Part shown: positions 12,732 to 16,316 of the stretch, one piece after another
Layout of the letters: the number at the start of each line of letters is the position of its first letter
Numbering within the stretch: the stretch's first letter is position 1
Assembly: GCA_027031685.1 (NCBI GenBank)
Contig: JALVPS010000174.1
Coordinates: 1-16,316 of the forward strand
DNA: 16,316 nt
Direction: 5' to 3'
DNA from: Gammaproteobacteria bacterium
GTDB taxonomy: Bacteria; Pseudomonadota; Gammaproteobacteria; UWMA-0217
Program-made: the position numbers and the translations under genes
The notes under the pieces: generated by a model
Seen by the model: the letters and a program-made list of their open reading frames with translations, nothing else
Told to the model about the DNA's origin: nothing
Database searches by the model: none

Positions 12732-14624
12732 ATGAGCGCCATCCCCGAAGAATTTCTCCGCAAGACGGCCGAGCTGTCCGAAGAGGTCACCCGGCCATTC
12801 CCCAACTCGCGCAAGATCTATGTGCAGGGCTCGCGCCCGGACATTCGCGTGCCGATGCGCGAGATCGGCCAGTCGCCCACCCCGGCCAGCTTCGGCGCCG
12901 AGGAGAACCCGCCCATCTATGTCTATGACACCTCCGGGCCCTACACCGACCCGGAGGTGCGCATCGACCTGACCAAGGGACTGCCGGCGGTGCGCACCGC
13001 ATGGATCGAGGCGCGTGGCGACACCGAGCAGCTCGACGGCCCCAGTTCCGAGTACGGTCGCGCGCGCCAGGCCGATCCGGCGCTGGCGCATCTGCGCTTC
13101 GCGCACATCCGGCCGCCGCGCCGCGCGAAACTGGGCCGCAACGTCACACAGATGCACTATGCTCGCCAGGGCATCGTCACCCCCGAGATGGAGTTCGTGG
13201 CGATCCGCGAGAACCAGCGCCTGGACGCGCTGCGCCGGGATCCGCGCTACGCCAGGCTGCTGCGCCAGCATCCCGGGCGGTCCTGGGGCGCGAACCTGCC
13301 GGAGGAGATCACCCCGGAGTTCGTGCGTGAGGAGGTGGCGGCGGGGCGCGCCATCATCCCGGCCAACATCAACCACCCGGAGCTGGAGCCGATGATCATC
13401 GGGCGCAATTTCCGGGTGAAGATCAATACCAACATCGGCAACTCGGCGGTGACCTCCTCCATCGCGGAGGAGGTGGAGAAGATGGCTTGGTCGGCGCGTT
13501 GGGGCGGCGACACCCTGATGGATCTCTCCACCGGCAAGAACATCCATGAGACCCGCGAGTGGATCCTGCGCAACGCCCCCATGCCCATCGGCACCGTGCC
13601 CATCTACCAGGCGCTGGAGAAGGTGGACGGCAAGGCCGAGGAACTCACCTGGGAGATCTTCCGCGACACCCTGATCGAGCAGGCCGAGCAGGGGGTGGAC
13701 TACTTCACCATTCATGCCGGGGTGCTTTTGCGCTATGTGCCGCTCACCGCCGAGCGGGTCACTGGCATCGTTTCGCGCGGCGGCTCCATCATGGCCAAGT
13801 GGTGCCTGGCCCACCACCGGGAGAACTTCCTCTACACCCACTTCGAGGAGATCTGCGAGATCATGAAGGCCTACGACGTGGCCTTCAGCCTCGGTGACGG
13901 CCTGCGCCCCGGCTCCATCGCGGACGCCAACGACGCGGCCCAGTTCGGCGAGCTGGAGACCCTGGGCGAGCTGACTCGCATCGCCTGGGGGCACGACGTG
14001 CAGGTGATGATCGAGGGGCCGGGGCACGTCCCCATGCAGATGATCAAGGAGAACATGGACAAGGAGCTGCGCGACTGCTTCGAGGCGCCCTTCTACACCC
14101 TGGGGCCGCTGGTCACCGACATCGCGCCCGGCTACGATCACATCACCTCCGGGATCGGCGCGGCCAACATCGGCTGGTACGGCACCGCCATGCTCTGCTA
14201 CGTCACCCCCAAGGAGCACCTGGGCCTGCCCAACAAGGACGACGTGCGCGAGGGCATCATCACCTACAAGCTGGCGGCGCACGCCGCCGATCTGGCCAAG
14301 GGTCTGCCCGGCGCGCAGATCCGCGACAACGCCCTGTCCAAGGCGCGCTTCGAATTCCGCTGGGAGGACCAGTTCAACCTGGGCCTGGACCCGGGGCGGG
14401 CGCGCGAATACCACGACGAGACCCTGCCCAAGGACTCCGCCAAGGTGGCCCATTTCTGCTCCATGTGCGGGCCCCACTTCTGCTCCATGAAGATCACCCA
14501 GGACGTGCGCGAGTACGCCGCCGCCAAGGGTATCACCCAGGTGGAACAGGCCCTGGAGGCGGGCATGCAGGAGAAGGCCGCCGAGTTCGTGCGCGAGGGC
14601 GGCAAGCTCTACAAGGCCCTGTGA
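12732..14624 (+). CDS. thiC: Phosphomethylpyrimidine synthase ThiC
   Basis: A full-length 630-residue ThiC. It rearranges 5-aminoimidazole ribotide to 4-amino-5-hydroxymethyl-2-methylpyrimidine phosphate, the pyrimidine half of thiamin, in a radical SAM reaction in the cytoplasm. The [4Fe-4S] cluster motif CSMCGPHFC is at residues 576-584 in the C-terminal part, as in the family. Other recognisable stretches include NFRVKINTNIGNSAV, RGGSIMAKWCL, EGPGHVPMQ and GIGAANIGWYGTAMLCYVTP. The N-terminal region with IYVQGSRPDIRVPMREI is the proteobacterial long form. The ATG at 12732 follows a GAGGTG ribosome binding site and the TPP riboswitch, so it is repressed when thiamin pyrophosphate is plentiful. 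No other thiamin gene is in the window. Confidence 0.98.
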   Translation: MSAIPEEFLRKTAELSEEVTRPFPNSRKIYVQGSRPDIRVPMREIGQSPTPASFGAEENPPIYVYDTSGPYTDPEVRIDLTKGLPAVRTAWIEARGDTEQLDGPSSEYGRARQADPALAHLRFAHIRPPRRAKLGRNVTQMHYARQGIVTPEMEFVAIRENQRLDALRRDPRYARLLRQHPGRSWGANLPEEITPEFVREEVAAGRAIIPANINHPELEPMIIGRNFRVKINTNIGNSAVTSSIAEEVEKMAWSARWGGDTLMDLSTGKNIHETREWILRNAPMPIGTVPIYQALEKVDGKAEELTWEIFRDTLIEQAEQGVDYFTIHAGVLLRYVPLTAERVTGIVSRGGSIMAKWCLAHHRENFLYTHFEEICEIMKAYDVAFSLGDGLRPGSIADANDAAQFGELETLGELTRIAWGHDVQVMIEGPGHVPMQMIKENMDKELRDCFEAPFYTLGPLVTDIAPGYDHITSGIGAANIGWYGTAMLCYVTPKEHLGLPNKDDVREGIITYKLAAHAADLAKGLPGAQIRDNALSKARFEFRWEDQFNLGLDPGRAREYHDETLPKDSAKVAHFCSMCGPHFCSMKITQDVREYAAAKGITQVEQALEAGMQEKAAEFVREGGKLYKAL

Positions 14625-15062
14625 CGGCGCGGGCGGCTCCACGCGGCGGTTGCACTGTCGGCCGGGCGGGGTAGTCGCGCGCTGTGCCGTGGACATGACG
14701 GGCAACCTCGCGAAAAAACCTGGCGGGGTGGCGTCTCTGCCGGTGGTGATGCCCGTGGCCCGCCAGGGGACGGATCGCCATGCCCTGTGGCAGCCGTTTG
14801 CGGGCCGGATGGGCCTGCGACAGCATCCTGCAATTTCTTCGGCTTTCAATCACTTGTTGGCATGAATTGTCACCGGGCGGACAGAATGTCCGGCAAGCCG
14901 GTGAACTCGCTGCATTTTTTGCTAGACTCCTCAATGGCGGTCGTGTGCGGGACATCGGTTGCGCCGGGTTCGCGAGCCGCGTCACGCTGCGCCGCCCGCT
15001 GGTCTGTTACAAGACGCGACACACATCACTGCCATACCACACGGGACCACCAGAGGATCACC
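14625..15062 (+). other. Intergenic stretch with extended -10 and short dyad
   Basis: I find no convincing gene in these 438 bases; the longer open frames lack codon or family support. It contains a perfect dyad CGGACA-GAA-TGTCCG (14878-14892). About 27 bases beyond it lies an extended -10 candidate TGCTAGACT (14920-14928), which could drive the downstream lipoprotein gene with a leader of roughly 130 bases. No clear terminator for thiC is visible. Confidence 0.4.
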
Positions 15063-15467
15063 ATGCGGGCCATCGTCGTCGCCATCGTCTGTCTCGTCAC
15101 CCTCAACAGCTGCGCCCTGCCGGGCATCGACCGTTTCCGCGCCTCGTCGCTGCGCCAGACCCTGACCCTCAAAGGCTTCTGTGATTCCATTGCGCGCTGC
15201 GTGTCGCGCGCCGTGCAGCGCGACCGCCAGGCCGACCCGGACGGCACCCTCGTGGTGCGCGCCGCCACGACCCACACCGCGCCGGGCGGGGTGCTCACCG
15301 AGGTGGTCCTGCAGCGTCCGGCAGGCGAGATCGAGGCCATCTACGCCTTCCGCCAGATCTCCGACACGGAGACGCGCGCCGTGCTGATCGGCGCCGATCC
15401 CGACGACCCCCGCCAGCAGGCCCGCATGGCCCGCCTGATGGGCATCGTCCAGTCCTGCGCCCGCTGA
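15063..15467 (+). CDS. Small predicted lipoprotein of unknown function
   Basis: A 134-residue protein. The N terminus has a short hydrophobic signal (residues 4-14) ending in LNSC, a plausible lipobox with Cys17 as the lipidated residue, so it would be attached to the inner or outer membrane. The mature part is soluble-looking, with three further cysteines (40, 46 and 132), which could form a periplasmic disulfide. I do not recognise a family. The ATG at 15063 has AGGATCACC-type spacing with GAGGA just upstream. An in-frame upstream extension exists, but it would destroy the signal peptide. It stands alone between thiC and a DksA-like gene, with its own long leader; nothing in the context reveals its job. 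Confidence 0.7.
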   Translation: MRAIVVAIVCLVTLNSCALPGIDRFRASSLRQTLTLKGFCDSIARCVSRAVQRDRQADPDGTLVVRAATTHTAPGGVLTEVVLQRPAGEIEAIYAFRQISDTETRAVLIGADPDDPRQQARMARLMGIVQSCAR

Positions 15468-15484
15468 GTCGTCGCCCCCGGCGG

Positions 15485-15515
15485 TTGCTTTCTCGGCCGG
15501 GACGCGCCATATAGC
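15485..15515 (+). promoter_or_regulatory. Weak candidate promoter of the DksA-like gene
   Basis: TTGCTT (15485-15490) and the CATATAGCT region (15508-15516) are spaced by 17 to 19 bases depending on the -10 chosen. It is the only AT-containing stretch of note in the 165-bp gap. The match is weak. Confidence 0.25.
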
Positions 15516-15632
15516 TGACCACAGAACCGTCGCCCGCTTGATCCGGGTCATCGGCCGGACGCGGGCGCGGTGGTCTATTTGGCGCATGAAGGCCGATCAC
15601 CTCGGCCATCCAGCAACCAGAGGAGTAACGCC

Positions 15633-16031
15633 ATGTCCGCTGAACTGACACCCGAACAGCTCGCCGAGCTGCGCGAGGCCCTGCAACGACGCTTCGACGA
15701 ACTGTGGGCGGAGATCCGGGAGGAGGCCGCCGCGCGCAGGGAGGAGACCTTCAGCCGGCTGGCCAGCGAGGCGCCGGACATCGAGGACCAGTCGGTGGCC
15801 GACCAGCTGGTGGACCTGGAGCTGACCACCATCGACCGGCAGGTGGAGGAGGTGCGCGAGATCCAGGCCGCCTGGTTCCGCATGAAGGAGGGCATCTACG
15901 GCGAGTGCATCGACTGCCACGCCCCCATCGGCTACGAGCGGCTCAAGGCCTTCCCCACGGCGCAGCGCTGCCTCACCTGCCAGGACATCTACGAGAAGAC
16001 GCACGCCGAGCCGCCCCATCCCTCCCTGTAG
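15633..16031 (+). CDS. DksA/TraR-family zinc-finger protein
   Basis: A 132-residue protein with an N-terminal coiled coil and a C-terminal C4 zinc finger. The finger cysteines are 92, 95, 113 and 116 (CIDC and CLTC, separated by HAPIGYERLKAFPTAQR), the TraR/DksA signature. The coiled-coil tip has D49 and D52 (DIEDQS), close to the DxxDxA motif with which DksA acts in the RNA polymerase secondary channel, although the final Ala is Ser here. It is shorter than E. coli DksA (151 residues) and lacks its longer N terminus, so it is more likely a DksA paralogue than the housekeeping copy. AGGAG lies 8 bases ahead of the ATG at 15633; a longer in-frame start at 15570 lacks support. The DUF72 gene follows after 12 bases. 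Confidence 0.9.
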   Translation: MSAELTPEQLAELREALQRRFDELWAEIREEAAARREETFSRLASEAPDIEDQSVADQLVDLELTTIDRQVEEVREIQAAWFRMKEGIYGECIDCHAPIGYERLKAFPTAQRCLTCQDIYEKTHAEPPHPSL

Positions 16032-16043
16032 ACGCGCCGTGCC

Positions 16044-16316
16044 ATGGCCGGGCGGATCCTGATCGGCACCTCGGGCTGGTCCTACGACCACTGGCGGGGC
16101 CGATTCTATCCGGCCGATCTGCCTCCGGCCGGGCGCCTGGCCTGGTACGCGCGGCACTTCGACACGGTGGAGATCGACAACAGCTTCTACCACCTGCCGG
16201 GGGAGGCCGCGCTGGACGGCTGGCGCGCGGCGGTGCCGCCCGGCTTCGTGTTCGCCGTCAAGGCCAGCCGCTTCATCACCCACATGAAGAAGCTGCGCGA
16301 GCCGCAGCGCACGCTG
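16044..16316 (+). CDS. DUF72 (YecE-like) protein, N-terminal part
   Basis: The frame opens at ATG 16044 and runs off the right edge of the window after 91 codons. It starts MAGRILIGTSGWSYDHWRG and continues with FYP, WYARHFDTVEIDNSFYHLP and FVFAVKASRFITHMKKL, cut here to key pieces; these are the hallmark strands of the DUF72 TIM-barrel family. The biochemical role of that family is not established. It starts 12 bases after the DksA-like stop, so the two are probably co-transcribed. Confidence 0.92.
   Translation, partial: MAGRILIGTSGWSYDHWRGRFYPADLPPAGRLAWYARHFDTVEIDNSFYHLPGEAALDGWRAAVPPGFVFAVKASRFITHMKKLREPQRTL

Noticed and set aside
12573..14849. 758-codon minus-strand open frame antisense to thiC
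   Set aside because: It mirrors thiC in the complementary frame and has no recognisable domain or start signal.
15477..15501. CCCGGC...GCCGGG dyad after the lipoprotein gene as a terminator
   Set aside because: The loop is 13 bases, the stem is 6 bp and no T tract follows.
1..16316. Search by eye for CRISPR repeats, transposases, phage genes, tRNA genes and attachment sites
   Set aside because: Nothing with regular spaced repeats, transposase motifs or tRNA-like folding stood out, and base composition is even except for the promoter patches.

Overview
The window is about 70% G+C and densely coding, with genes on both strands and no rRNA, tRNA, insertion sequence or CRISPR array that I can see. 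A TPP riboswitch with thiC, a tolC-rhodanese-methyltransferase neighbourhood, a lipid A acyltransferase and an Alg8/Alg44-type polysaccharide synthase point to a high-GC Gram-negative proteobacterium, most likely a gammaproteobacterium (Chromatiales/Ectothiorhodospiraceae-like). That taxonomic placement is inference.

Left part, plus strand (1-6350): the tail of a secreted DNRLRE/CBM96-type protein, then a tight four-gene operon joined by overlapping start and stop codons. It encodes a bifunctional mannose-1-phosphate guanylyltransferase/phosphomannose isomerase (AlgA type), a PilZ plus membrane-fusion protein (Alg44 type), a family 2 glycosyltransferase (Alg8 type) and a signal-peptide-bearing right-handed beta-helix protein. 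Together they look like a c-di-GMP-gated alginate-like exopolysaccharide synthase with one periplasmic polysaccharide-acting protein. AlgD, AlgG, AlgX, AlgL, AlgK and AlgE homologues are not in this window.

Middle part, minus strand (6326-11087, read right to left): a PIMT-like methyltransferase, a single-domain rhodanese, a TolC family outer-membrane channel, an isochorismatase-fold hydrolase, an LpxL/HtrB-type acyltransferase and a DUF3108 protein. tolC has its own strong-looking promoter, with an AT-rich palindrome lying exactly between its -35 and -10 hexamers. The last minus-strand gene overlaps the end of the polysaccharide operon tail to tail by 25 bp.

Right part, plus strand (11321-16316): a cytoplasmic GGDEF diguanylate cyclase, a TPP riboswitch followed by thiC, a small predicted lipoprotein of unknown function with a long leader, a DksA/TraR-type zinc-finger protein and the start of a DUF72 protein cut by the window edge. 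The cyclase could supply c-di-GMP to the PilZ domain of the left-hand operon, but adjacency is the only evidence for that link.
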